14,416 nucleotides of DNA from NCBI GenBank assembly GCA_029777215.1, contig JAKOSQ010000195.1:1-14416 (forward strand), written 5' to 3'. The notes beneath the pieces were generated by a model that worked only from the letters and a program-made list of their open reading frames with translations, was not told the DNA's origin and did not search any database. The position numbers and the translations under genes are program-made. Source of the DNA: Bacillota bacterium (GTDB lineage: Bacteria > Bacillota > Clostridia > Oscillospirales > Oscillospiraceae). Shown piece by piece: positions 1-7,130 of the stretch (the first letter of the stretch is position 1; the number at the start of each line of letters is the position of its first letter).

Positions 1-654
1 CGAAGACATCTTGTTCAGCAGGGCCATGACCTGCGCGCCGTATTTGCCGACGATATTCGTGTAGTAGCGTCGGGCCGAGGGGAGCAGGTCGCGCTCGAAA
101 TTGACCTCGTCGGCGAAGAGAGAGCCATTGAGCGCGCCGAAGGTGCCGAAGGCGTCCGCAGAGAAGAGAGTCTTGTCGGTCATATCGTAGGTCACCATGA
201 CCTCCGGCCAGTGGACCATCGGGGCCATGACGAAGGTGAGCGTGTGGCGGCCTGTCGCGAGCGTGTCGCCCTCCTTGACGAGGATGGCGCGCGCGTCGAT
301 GTCAAAATCGAAAAACTGCTTGACCATCGAAAGTGTCTTCTGGTTCAAAACGACCTTCGTCTCCGGGTGGCGGAGCAGCACGTCCTCAAGTGTGGCGGTG
401 TGGTCCGGCTCCATGTGGTTGACGACGAGGTAGTCGAGCGGTCTGCCGCCCAACGCGTGCGCAAGGTTCTCCAGAAAGCGTGGGGCGACGGCTTTGTCCG
501 CCGTGTCAAGCAAAACGGTTTTCTCGTCCGAGAGCAGATAGGCGTCGTAGGAGATGCCCTCCGGGATGGGATAGGCGCTTTCAAAAAGAGCAAGACGGCG
601 GTCGTTCGCGCCGAGCCATGTGAGGTCATCGGTAATTTTTCTAACGCAGTACAT
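1..654 (-). CDS. fprA: Flavodiiron protein (FprA-type A flavoprotein), 3' end outside window
   Basis: Flavodiiron proteins reduce O2 and/or NO in anaerobes, using a di-iron centre in a metallo-beta-lactamase fold and FMN in a C-terminal flavodoxin domain; they act in the cytoplasm. The 218 visible residues cover most of the beta-lactamase-like domain: it opens MYCVRKITDDLTWLG, and the diiron ligand set is visible as H80-x-E82-x-D84-H85 (VVNHMEPDH), H148 (MVHWPE) and D167 (SADAFG). The last His ligand and the flavodoxin domain lie beyond the left edge. The ATG at 652-654 is preceded by GGAGA 7 nt upstream. The reading frame is open to base 1. No terminator or partner gene is visible, and the 168-nt leader (655-822) shows no clear promoter, only a direct repeat of CGGCGCTTTGC (702-712, 748-758). 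Family call is firm; whether O2 or NO is the main substrate cannot be read from sequence. Confidence 0.93.
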   Translation of the reverse strand, partial: MYCVRKITDDLTWLGANDRRLALFESAYPIPEGISYDAYLLSDEKTVLLDTADKAVAPRFLENLAHALGGRPLDYLVVNHMEPDHTATLEDVLLRHPETKVVLNQKTLSMVKQFFDFDIDARAILVKEGDTLATGRHTLTFVMAPMVHWPEVMVTYDMTDKTLFSADAFGTFGALNGSLFADEVNFERDLLPSARRYYTNIVGKYGAQVMALLNKMSS

Positions 655-809
655 AGTCGCATCTCCATTTCTGATACAGTTTCCTGGCCCGGGAGGCGGG
701 ACGGCGCTTTGCGAAAGGGACGGCAGCGCGCGGGTCTCAAGGACGCGCGGCGCTTTGCAGGGCATCTGCGCGGGACCGGGACAGGCTGCTTACAGCATAC
801 AACAAAGCG

Positions 810-850
810 AAAAAATTTGCAAGAAGGACGCGCCCAAAAGCGCGTCCTTC
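810..850 (-). terminator. Rho-independent terminator of the chemotaxis gene
   Basis: Arms 823-833 and 840-850 form a perfect 11-bp stem (GAAGGACGCGC type) with a six-base loop. Read on the minus strand it is followed, after eight bases, by a run of six T (A run 810-815 on the plus strand). It sits 24 bp past the stop codon of the chemotaxis receptor gene, so it ends that transcript before fprA. Confidence 0.8.
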
Positions 851-873
851 CAGCCAGAAATCGCGAACTGATT

Positions 874-2895
874 TTATTCCTCGGGCAGCTTGAACTGCTC
901 GACAAGGTTCTTGAGCGAGATGGCCTGACTCGAGAGCTCCTCGCTCGCGGCGGCGGACTCCTCCGAGGTGGCGGAGTTCATCTGCACGACCGAGGACACC
1001 TGGTCGATGCCGACCGAGATCTGCTCGATCGCGGAGGCCTGCTGCTGTGCCTGTGTGGAGATGGCTTCGATGAGTTCGTCGATCTTCAGCGCCTTTTCCG
1101 CAACGCCGGCGAAGCCGGCGGAGGTCTTGTTGACGAGGCTTGTGCCCTTCTCGACAGCGGTAATGGAGCCTTCGATGAGGGCGGTGGTGTTCTTCGCGGC
1201 CTCAGCGGATTTCTGGGAGAGGTTTCTGACCTCGTCCGCGACGACCGCAAAGCCCTTGCCGGCGGAGCCGGCGCGCGCGGCCTCGACCGCGGCGTTGAGC
1301 GCGAGAATATTCGTTTGGAAAGCGATGTCGTCGATGGCTTTGATGACCTTGCTGATGTCCTTCGAGGTGGAGGAAATCTCGTCCATCGCCTGCCGCGCGA
1401 GGCCCATGTCCTCGACGCTGCCCTGCATGATGCTGATGGTGCTTGTGGTGATGCTCTTGGCGGCCTCGGCGGCCGCCGCGTTTTCCTTGACCTGCTGGGA
1501 GACCTCCTGGATCGAGGCCGAGAGCTCCTGAATGGAGGACGCCTGCTCGGTCGCGCCCTGTGCGAGCGTCTGCGCGCCGGAGGAGACCTGCGAGGAACCG
1601 GCGGAGACCTGATCGGACGCCGTGAGGATGCTGCGGAAGGATTCGACCAGACGGTCGCGCAGATGGACCATGGAGCTGAGAATGCTATGGTAGTCGCCGA
1701 CATACATCTGCGGGTCACGGGAGTTCGGGTCGAGGTCGCCGCTGGCAAGCGCTGTGAGGATATGGTCGATGTCATTGATGATGCCGCTGGTGTTTTCCAC
1801 CATGCGTCTCGTGGAGTCAGAGAGACTGCTCAGCTCGATCAAGCCTACCTTGATCTCGGGCAGCGGCGTTTGGACGTCACCGTCCGCGAAGGAGGCCAGA
1901 CGCTCGCAGATGATGCCAATCGGCACATTCAAGGTGTTGACCATTTTCCTGACGATGTAGGCGCCTATGAGCACGAAGATGATGATGAAGATGATGCTGA
2001 TGACCATGGTCTTGTAGACCATGCCCATGAAGTCCGAGAGCGGCGCGAAGACGCACATAATCCAGCCGTCCGTGCCGTGAATCGGGGCGTAGGCGACAAA
2101 TTTTTTGCCGCCGTAGGTGTACATGCCGAAGCCGGATTCACCGCCGAGAGCCTTCTGGATCAGCGCGGCGAGGGAGACGAAGGAGGGGTCCGTCTTGGCG
2201 TTGGCGATGATGTTGTCCTTTGACTTGGTGCGGTCCGTGTTCGTGTCAAGGACGTTGGTGCCGGTCTTGTCGACCGCGAAGGCGGCGCCATTTTTGCTGA
2301 CAGTAATGCTCTTGATGAGCGCGAAGAGCGCGTCCTCGCTGTATGTAGCGCGCAGTGCCCCGACAATCGTTGTGCCGGGCTTTCCGTCCTGCCAGACGGG
2401 CGCCCAGACGTCAAAGACGAGATTTCCGCTGCCGTCCGTATAGGGCGTGCTGATGTAGTTCTTGCCGCCTATGGTCAGCTTGAATCCCTCGCTGTCCAGA
2501 TAGTTCTTGCCGCCGGAAATGTCGTTGCCGTCGGGGGTGCATAATATCATTCCGACGAGGCCGTCGTCCTTGCCGGCTTCGGTGCGCTGTGCGAGAAGGG
2601 CGACCTTTTCTTCTGGCTTATAGTCGTCCGAGTACAGCCGCATGGTGGCGGCGGTGCCCTTCGTATAAGTGGTATAGCTGCCGATCTTGTTTTCGACCGA
2701 GCTCGCGGCGGCGGAGGCCGCGACGGTCATTGCGCCTTCCAGACTGCTCTGCGTACTCTTGTAGGACATCACGCAGGCAAGAATCGAAAACACAAGGCTG
2801 ACGACGAGAATGACGCCCATGTCGGCCGTCATAATCTTCGAGCCGATGCTCTTGAGCTGCTTACCCTGCGGAGATGCGTTCCCTTTTTTACCCAT
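874..2895 (-). CDS. Methyl-accepting chemotaxis protein with extracellular Cache-like sensor
   Basis: This 673-residue membrane receptor relays an outside signal to CheA/CheW. Seen in the sequence: a short basic N-terminus, TM1 at about residues 26-45, an extracellular region of about 250 residues (46-294), TM2 at about 295-317, a HAMP-type linker to about 390 (a second HAMP-like stretch may follow near 395-420), then a long helical signalling domain. The hairpin tip is unmistakable: IDDIAFQTNILALNAAVEAA at 521-540, then GKGFAVVADEVRNLS. There is no C-terminal CheR-binding pentapeptide. The sensor resembles dCache domains (YSDD, PYTDGSGNLVFDVWAP, GWIMCVFAPL), which often bind amino acids or other small ligands; the ligand is unknown. 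The ATG at 2893-2895 has GGAG 8 nt upstream. An in-frame ATG 31 codons further up (2988) lacks a good ribosome site and would add a non-membrane leader, so I reject it. It has its own terminator and no che genes beside it. Its presence suggests a motile host. Confidence 0.95.
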   Translation of the reverse strand: MGKKGNASPQGKQLKSIGSKIMTADMGVILVVSLVFSILACVMSYKSTQSSLEGAMTVAASAAASSVENKIGSYTTYTKGTAATMRLYSDDYKPEEKVALLAQRTEAGKDDGLVGMILCTPDGNDISGGKNYLDSEGFKLTIGGKNYISTPYTDGSGNLVFDVWAPVWQDGKPGTTIVGALRATYSEDALFALIKSITVSKNGAAFAVDKTGTNVLDTNTDRTKSKDNIIANAKTDPSFVSLAALIQKALGGESGFGMYTYGGKKFVAYAPIHGTDGWIMCVFAPLSDFMGMVYKTMVISIIFIIIFVLIGAYIVRKMVNTLNVPIGIICERLASFADGDVQTPLPEIKVGLIELSSLSDSTRRMVENTSGIINDIDHILTALASGDLDPNSRDPQMYVGDYHSILSSMVHLRDRLVESFRSILTASDQVSAGSSQVSSGAQTLAQGATEQASSIQELSASIQEVSQQVKENAAAAEAAKSITTSTISIMQGSVEDMGLARQAMDEISSTSKDISKVIKAIDDIAFQTNILALNAAVEAARAGSAGKGFAVVADEVRNLSQKSAEAAKNTTALIEGSITAVEKGTSLVNKTSAGFAGVAEKALKIDELIEAISTQAQQQASAIEQISVGIDQVSSVVQMNSATSEESAAASEELSSQAISLKNLVEQFKLPEE

Positions 2896-2927
2896 TTGAA
2901 ACACTCCATTCAATGTGATTTTGCCTT

Positions 2928-2965
2928 CGGTGGCTTGTAATCTCTCTTTCTGACGCTGCCCACCG
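2928..2965 (-). other. Stem in the 5' leader of the chemotaxis gene
   Basis: CGGTGG at 2928-2933 is complementary to CCACCG at 2960-2965, giving a possible 6-bp RNA stem about 33 nt upstream of the chemotaxis start codon. The 26-nt loop contains GCAGCGTCAGAAAGAGAG on the transcript strand. It does not match a cyclic-di-GMP riboswitch. It may be chance, or a small leader structure. Confidence 0.25.
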
Positions 2966-3078
2966 ACAACATCTGTACCTACTATCATTCCACAAATCCC
3001 GGATTAATCAAGACCGCGCCGGACATTTCGTGACATGTTTCAAAAAACCATACCCGCTTTTATGAAATAATTGCGCAG

Positions 3079-3108
3079 AAAAAGGCCGCGCCGTCCTCGG
3101 CGCGGCCT
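3079..3108 (-). terminator. Rho-independent terminator of the MATE gene
   Basis: A perfect 11-bp GC-rich stem (3083-3093 with 3098-3108, loop of four) is followed on the minus strand by five T (A run 3079-3083). It begins 19 bp after the stop codon of the MATE transporter gene, and separates it from the chemotaxis gene. Confidence 0.88.
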
Positions 3109-3127
3109 CTGTTCGTATTTCGGGAGA

Positions 3128-4477
3128 TCATGCGTGGAGCCGGCACTCCCGGCGGATCATGCGGCGATAATAGATGAGGAAGGCAATCGAGGTAATCGTC
3201 CAGGTCACGGGATAGCTCCAGATCGTCGTCATGAACTCCGGGCGGAGCGGCACGACGGTCAGCAGCCAGATCACGCGGACGATGCAGATGCCGACGAGGG
3301 TGATGAACATCGGCACGAAGGAGTAGCCCATGCCGCGCAGCGCGCCGGACAAAACGACGACACCGATGAACGAGAGGTAAAACGGCACGAGCAGCCGCTG
3401 AATCTCCAGCGCGATGGTGATGACGTCCGGGTCCCGGGTGAACAGCGTGAAGAGCTGGGGGCCAAGCAGCAGCAGAATGCCGCCAATCACCGTCATCGAA
3501 ACGGCGGCGAGCACGGCGCAGACGCGCACGCTGCGGCGGACGCCGTCGACCTTGCCCGCGCCGTAATACTGGCCGGAGATCGCCGTGATCGCCACGCCGA
3601 AGGAGTCGAGCGTCACCCAGCAGAAAGCGTCCACCTTGCTGTAGGCCGACATGGCGGCGATCGCGTTCGTGCCGAAGCCGTCGATGTTCGTCTGAATCAT
3701 GATGTTCGTGATCGAGTAGAGGATGGTCTGCGTTGCTTCCGGCACGCCGATGCGCAGCATGCTGCCGAGGATGTCCCGGTGAATGCCGATCTTTTTAAAG
3801 TGCAGGCGGTAGGCCTCGGGCAGGTGCGAGAGACTGCGGAGAATGAAGACGCAGCTGAGCCCCTCGGAGATGACCGTCGCCGCCGCCGCGCCGGCGACGC
3901 CGAAGCCGAACTTCGCGATGAAAAGCCAGTCGAGGAAAATATTCGTAAAGCAGCCGGCGACCAGCGCGTAGAACGGACTTTTGGAGTCGCCCAGCGCGCG
4001 GAGCGTGGACGAACCGAGATTGTAGAAGGTGACAAAGAACATGCCGCCGAAATAGATATAGAGGTAGGTCTTGCCGTAGGTGTAGATCTCGCCGCTGGCA
4101 TCCATGATGCGCATGAGCCAGGGCGTGCAGGCAAAGCCGAAGCCGATGAGGGCAAAGCCGCCGATGAAGGCAATGGCCATGGCCGTGTGCAGGGCGCGTC
4201 CAACGTTCTTTTCGTCCCGCGCGCCGAAATACTGCGCCACGATGACCGAACAGCCGGCGGCGAGGTCGACAAAAAAGCAGACCATCAGCGTTGTGATCTG
4301 CGAGCAGGGACCGCCAACCGCGGCCAGCGCCGCCTTGCCGACGTAGTTGCCGACGAACATCGCGTCCGCCATGTTGTAAAACTGCTGGATCAGCGCGCCG
4401 AGCCAGATCGGGATCACGAAGCGAACGAGCTGCTTTGTGATGCTGCCGACCGAAAGGTCTGTGTCATTTACGTTCAA
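3128..4477 (-). CDS. MATE family multidrug/sodium antiporter, TTG start
   Basis: This is a 449-residue inner-membrane exporter, normal length for MATE proteins, which expel cationic drugs or metabolites in exchange for Na+ or H+. The N-terminal half starts SITKQLVRFVIPIWLGALIQ, then QFYNMADAMFVGNYVGKAAL, the typical first-helix signature. The second half repeats the fold, with LSGALRGMGYSFVPMFITL near the C-terminus. About twelve hydrophobic helices can be traced. The reading frame is open up to 4714, but homology begins only near 4477. There is no in-frame ATG there; the best start is TTG (4475-4477) with GGGAGG 7 nt upstream. A nearby ATG at 4468-4466 is out of frame. The gene is monocistronic with its own promoter and terminator, and diverges from arsR. 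The substrate cannot be predicted. Being next to a metal-efflux operon does not by itself mean a metal role. Confidence 0.93.
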   Translation of the reverse strand: MNVNDTDLSVGSITKQLVRFVIPIWLGALIQQFYNMADAMFVGNYVGKAALAAVGGPCSQITTLMVCFFVDLAAGCSVIVAQYFGARDEKNVGRALHTAMAIAFIGGFALIGFGFACTPWLMRIMDASGEIYTYGKTYLYIYFGGMFFVTFYNLGSSTLRALGDSKSPFYALVAGCFTNIFLDWLFIAKFGFGVAGAAAATVISEGLSCVFILRSLSHLPEAYRLHFKKIGIHRDILGSMLRIGVPEATQTILYSITNIMIQTNIDGFGTNAIAAMSAYSKVDAFCWVTLDSFGVAITAISGQYYGAGKVDGVRRSVRVCAVLAAVSMTVIGGILLLLGPQLFTLFTRDPDVITIALEIQRLLVPFYLSFIGVVVLSGALRGMGYSFVPMFITLVGICIVRVIWLLTVVPLRPEFMTTIWSYPVTWTITSIAFLIYYRRMIRRECRLHA

Positions 4478-4484
4478 GTGTGGT

Positions 4485-4491
4485 CCCTCCC
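4485..4491 (-). promoter_or_regulatory. Ribosome binding site fixing the TTG start of the MATE gene
   Basis: The minus strand reads AGGAAGGGAGGGACCACAC and then TTG. The GGGAGG core is 7 nt from the TTG at 4477, ideal spacing. A 7-bp hairpin just upstream in the leader (GCGTCCG 4504-4510 with CGGACGC 4514-4520) would leave the site exposed. Confidence 0.65.
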
Positions 4492-4538
4492 TTCCTCGCG
4501 CCGGCGTCCGCGCCGGACGCACAGCAAACAGTGAGACG

Positions 4539-4567
4539 ATTATACAGGAAAAACGGCGGACAGACAA
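4539..4567 (-). promoter_or_regulatory. Sigma-70 promoter of the MATE gene
   Basis: On the minus strand, TTGTCT (4562-4567) lies 17 bp from a perfect TATAAT (4539-4544). The expected start point is near 4532, giving a leader of about 55 nt before the TTG start. Confidence 0.65.
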
Positions 4568-4602
4568 GTGGCAACACAACCATTTATACAAAAATATTGG
4601 AC

Positions 4603-4622
4603 GTATTTTGTGAGCAAAATAC
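4603..4622. repeat. Perfect inverted repeat in the divergent MATE/arsR region
   Basis: GTATTTTG (4603-4610) and CAAAATAC (4615-4622) form a perfect 8-bp dyad around TGAG. No T run follows in either direction, so it is not a terminator. It lies 36 bp upstream of the MATE -35 box and about 48 bp upstream of the arsR -35 box, where an activator or repressor could sit. No regulator for it is identified. Confidence 0.45.
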
Positions 4623-4669
4623 AATTTCCGGCCGGACGCAAAAAAACACGCCAAGCGCCGCCGAAAGCC

Positions 4670-4698
4670 TTGACAGGAGCGGAAATGGCTGTTATCAT
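4670..4698 (+). promoter_or_regulatory. Sigma-70 promoter of the arsR-ATPase operon
   Basis: A consensus TTGACA (4670-4675) is 17 bp from TATCAT (4693-4698). The -10 box runs into the ArsR-type dyad, the usual arrangement for a repressor that blocks RNA polymerase until metal binds. Confidence 0.8.
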
Positions 4699-4716
4699 AT
4701 GAACAAATGATCATAT
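4697..4716. promoter_or_regulatory. Likely ArsR/SmtB operator
   Basis: ATATGAAC (4697-4704) and GATCATAT (4709-4716) form an imperfect dyad (7 of 8 pairs) around AAAT. AT-rich dyads with a TGAAC half site are typical of SmtB/CzrA-type regulators. It spans the end of the -10 box and the expected transcription start, so a bound repressor would block initiation. TCATATGAA also recurs as a direct repeat with a 16-bp period (4695-4703, 4711-4719). Binding by the adjacent ArsR protein is inferred. Confidence 0.65.
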
Positions 4717-4735
4717 GAAAGGTCGTTCAAATGAT

Positions 4736-5116
4736 ATGACAGAGAAAGATCAGACCTCCGGGACGCCCGCCTGCGCAGCCGAGGACACGCACAGCCACGC
4801 TGCGCTGCTCGAGGAGATTCGGCACGAACTGCCGGACGACAACACGCTCTACGATCTTGCGGACCTCTTCAAAATTTTTGGGGACACGACGCGCGTGAAA
4901 ATTCTCTACGCGCTTTTTGAGTCCGAGCTGTGCGTCTGCGCGCTGGCGGAGCTGCTGGACGTGAGCCAGTCGGCGGTCAGCCATCAGCTCCGGGTGCTCA
5001 AAGATGCCGAGCTCGTGACGCGCCGGCGGGACGGCAAGACGATCTACTACTCGCTCGCGGACGAACACGTTCGGGCGATCATCGAGATGGGCTTTGAGCA
5101 CATCACCGAAGAATAA
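4736..5116 (+). CDS. ArsR/SmtB family metal-responsive repressor (Zn/Cd type)
   Basis: This is a 126-residue winged-helix dimer that would repress its own operon and leave DNA when metal binds. The recognition helix region reads LAELLDVSQSAVSHQLRVLK, followed by the wing RRRDGKTIYYSL. Two known metal sites can be seen. The alpha5 zinc site is complete: D109-x-H111-x10-H122-x2-E125, matching SmtB/CzrA spacing. The alpha3 motif ELCVC (C66, C68), as in CadC, is also present, but only one N-terminal Cys (C13) is there to complete it. Zn, Cd or Pb sensing is therefore likely. Start: ATG 4736 has a weak AAAGG 13 nt upstream. An in-frame ATG at 4715 would add seven residues but lies inside the operator, about 10 nt from the expected transcript start, so it would be nearly leaderless. 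Either is possible. The ATPase gene follows 13 bp downstream. Confidence 0.92.
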   Translation: MTEKDQTSGTPACAAEDTHSHAALLEEIRHELPDDNTLYDLADLFKIFGDTTRVKILYALFESELCVCALAELLDVSQSAVSHQLRVLKDAELVTRRRDGKTIYYSLADEHVRAIIEMGFEHITEE

Positions 5117-5129
5117 GGAGGCGACTGAA

Positions 5130-6998
5130 ATGGAAGAAGAAGAAAACGAAGGCCGCGGCCTGCTCTGGCGCACGATCATTACGGCGGTCCTGCTCTCCGC
5201 GGGAATGCTTTTGCCCCTGCAGGGGACGACAAGGCTGCTCGTGTTTCTGCTGCCCTATGCGGTCATCAGCTACGAGGTCGTCTGGACGGCAATAAAGAAT
5301 ATTTTTCACGGCGAGCTGCTCGACGAGAATTTTCTGATGACGATCGCGTCGGTCGGCGCGTTCTGCATCGGTGAGTACCCGGAGGCGGTCGCGGTCATGC
5401 TCTTTTACGCGGTCGGCGAGCTCTTTGAGGACGCCGCCGTCGGCAAGTCCCGCCGCTCCATCGCGGAGCTCATGCAGATCCGCCCGGACCACGCGAATGT
5501 ACTGCGGGACGGCGTTGAGCAGAAGGTCGCGCCCGAGACCGTCGCGGTGGGCGAGACGATTCTTGTGAGGCCCTATGAAAAAATTCCGCTCGACGGCGAT
5601 ATTTTGGAGGGGGAGACGGCGGTCGACGCCTCGGCCCTGACGGGCGAGTCGCTGCCGCAGGACAAAAAGCCCGGCGACGCGGTCGCGAGCGGCACGGTGA
5701 ACCTCACCGGCATGATCAAGGTGGAAGTGAGGAGCGTCTTCGGCGAGAGCACGGTGGCGAAGATCCTCGACCTCGTCGAAAACGCCTCCGAGAAAAAGAC
5801 GCGGCAGGAGGACTTCATCACGCGCTTTGCCCGCTGGTACACGCCCTGTGTCGTCGCGGCGGCGGTGCTGCTCGCGGTCATCGCCCCGCTGTTTTTCGGC
5901 CAGCCCTGGGATGACTGGGTGCGCCGCGCACTCGTTTTCCTCGTTGTTTCCTGCCCATGTGCGCTCGTCATTTCGGTGCCGCTGTCGTTTTTCGGCGGCA
6001 TCGGCGGCGCCTCCAAAAAGGGCATCCTCATCAAGGGCTCGACCTATCTCGAGGCCCTCTCAAAGGCGGACACCTTCGTCTTTGACAAGACCGGCACGCT
6101 CACGAAGGGCTCCTTCCGCGTGGTGGACGTCCACCCGGAGGAGATCAGCGAGGAGGAGCTGCTGGGCTACGCGGCGGCGGCGGAGAGCTTTTCCGGACAC
6201 CCGATCGCGGCGTCTATCCTCAAGGCAAATTCCCGCAGGATCGACCCCGACCGTTTTGGGGAGGTCGCGGAGCTGCCGGGCCGCGGCATGAAGGCGGTCT
6301 ATGACGGCAAGACCGTTTGCGTCGGCAACTGCGCGCTGATGGACGATATCGGCGCGGACTGGCACGACTGCGAGCTCACCGGCACCATCGTCCATGTCTC
6401 GGTCAACTGCAAGTATATGGGCCACATCATCATCTCCGACGAGCCGAAGCCGGACTCGGCGGCGACGGTCGCGGGCCTGCAAAGGGCGGGCGTTGCGCGC
6501 GTCGTGATGCTCACGGGCGACAAAAAGGCCGTCGGCGAGGCAGTGGCGAAGGAGCTTGGCGTGCCCGAGGTCTTCGCGGAGCTGCTGCCGGCGGATAAGG
6601 TCGCGAAGGTCGAAGCGCTGCTCGCGGAAAAGCCGGAGGGCACGACGCTCGCCTTCGTGGGCGACGGCGTTAACGACGCGCCGGTGCTCACGCGCGCGGA
6701 TGTGGGCGTCGCGATGGGCGCGCTCGGCAGCGACGCCGCAATCGAGGCCGCCGACGTGGTCCTCATGGACGACAAGCCCTCGAAGCTCGTCACGGCACTC
6801 GCAATCTCCCGAAAGACCATGCGCATCGTGCGCGAGAACATCGTTTTTGCGCTCGCGGTCAAGGCGGTTATTCTGGCCCTCGGCGCGCTCGGCATCGCGA
6901 CGATGTGGCTGGCGGTGTTCGGCGACGTAGGCGTTTTGATCCTCGCCGTCCTCAACGCCATGCGGACGCTGAACGTCAAGGAATTCGGCGCGGAATAA
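5130..6998 (+). CDS. cadA: Zn/Cd/Pb-exporting P1B-type ATPase, no N-terminal HMA domain
   Basis: This 622-residue inner-membrane pump uses ATP to export divalent soft metals. Motifs in order: TGES (171-174, actuator), SCPCAL (274-279, transmembrane metal site), DKTGTLT with phosphorylated D319, SGHP (355-358), and GDGVNDAP (511-518). The last helices carry the K (ALAVKAV) and D (FGDVGVLILAVLNAMR) that mark Zn/Cd/Pb pumps, as opposed to the Cu subgroup. The start ATG has AAGGAGG just upstream; a longer in-frame start at 5094 would overlap arsR and lacks support. Compared with E. coli ZntA (about 730 residues) the N-terminal metal-binding domain with its CxxC is absent. The protein begins instead with an acidic MEEEENE stretch and then membrane helices. 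It is co-transcribed with the upstream ArsR sensor and ends in a terminator. The choice between cadA and zntA as a name is arbitrary. Confidence 0.95.
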   Translation: MEEEENEGRGLLWRTIITAVLLSAGMLLPLQGTTRLLVFLLPYAVISYEVVWTAIKNIFHGELLDENFLMTIASVGAFCIGEYPEAVAVMLFYAVGELFEDAAVGKSRRSIAELMQIRPDHANVLRDGVEQKVAPETVAVGETILVRPYEKIPLDGDILEGETAVDASALTGESLPQDKKPGDAVASGTVNLTGMIKVEVRSVFGESTVAKILDLVENASEKKTRQEDFITRFARWYTPCVVAAAVLLAVIAPLFFGQPWDDWVRRALVFLVVSCPCALVISVPLSFFGGIGGASKKGILIKGSTYLEALSKADTFVFDKTGTLTKGSFRVVDVHPEEISEEELLGYAAAAESFSGHPIAASILKANSRRIDPDRFGEVAELPGRGMKAVYDGKTVCVGNCALMDDIGADWHDCELTGTIVHVSVNCKYMGHIIISDEPKPDSAATVAGLQRAGVARVVMLTGDKKAVGEAVAKELGVPEVFAELLPADKVAKVEALLAEKPEGTTLAFVGDGVNDAPVLTRADVGVAMGALGSDAAIEAADVVLMDDKPSKLVTALAISRKTMRIVRENIVFALAVKAVILALGALGIATMWLAVFGDVGVLILAVLNAMRTLNVKEFGAE

Positions 6999-7006
6999 AC
7001 GGAAAC

Positions 7007-7026
7007 GGCCCCCCCCGGGGCTTTTT
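7007..7026 (+). terminator. Terminator of the arsR-ATPase operon
   Basis: GCCCC (7008-7012) pairs with GGGGC (7017-7021) around four C, followed at once by five T (7022-7026). It lies 8 bp past the ATPase stop codon. A second hairpin, GGACGGG/CCCGTCC with a TTTT loop (7040-7057) and a short T-rich tail, may back it up. Confidence 0.7.
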
Positions 7027-7039
7027 CGGCAGACACAGC

Positions 7040-7057
7040 GGACGGGTTTTCCCGTCC
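7040..7057 (+). repeat. 7-bp hairpin upstream of galE
   Basis: GGACGGG (7040-7046) and CCCGTCC (7051-7057) enclose TTTT and are followed by ACTTTTCT. The outer bases AGCGGAC (7037-7043) can instead pair with GTCCGCT (7066-7072). It lies upstream of the galE -35 box, so it is outside the galE mRNA and most likely a second stop signal for read-through from the ATPase gene. Confidence 0.45.
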
Positions 7058-7073
7058 ACTTTTCTGTCCGCTC

Positions 7074-7102
7074 TTGCATGCGGTGGGACAATGTGGTATA
7101 CT
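7074..7102 (+). promoter_or_regulatory. Sigma-70 promoter of galE
   Basis: TTGCAT (7074-7079) is 17 bp from TATACT (7097-7102). The expected start point is near 7109, leaving a leader of about 22 nt that contains GGAGGT just before the ATG. Confidence 0.65.
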
Positions 7103-7130
7103 GTTTGCACAAAATCATTCGGAGGTGCTT

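Noticed and set aside
655..822. Promoter or gene in the fprA leader
   Set aside because: No pair of -35 and -10 boxes with acceptable spacing is visible; the short plus-strand frame here (620-871) has no ribosome site and overlaps the chemotaxis terminator.
211..2223. Long plus-strand open frame of 670 codons opposite fprA and the chemotaxis gene
   Set aside because: It is the mirror of two well-supported minus-strand genes in GC-rich DNA; its composition (Arg, Gly, Asp, Leu rich) is low-complexity and it crosses a terminator.
2896..3010. Cyclic-di-GMP or glycine riboswitch in the chemotaxis gene leader
   Set aside because: The transcript strand contains CCACCGAAGGCAAAA, faintly like parts of glycine and cyclic-di-GMP aptamers, but the other conserved blocks and the expected stems are missing.
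2981..3011. Promoter of the chemotaxis gene (TTGATT with GATAGT, 19-bp spacer on the minus strand)
   Set aside because: Both boxes match only four of six bases and the spacing is long, so it is too weak to list.
3071..4534. Plus-strand open frame of 487 codons opposite the MATE gene
   Set aside because: It is Arg/Ala/Asp/Glu-rich with no recognisable domain, and begins in the MATE terminator; the opposite strand encodes a clear transporter.
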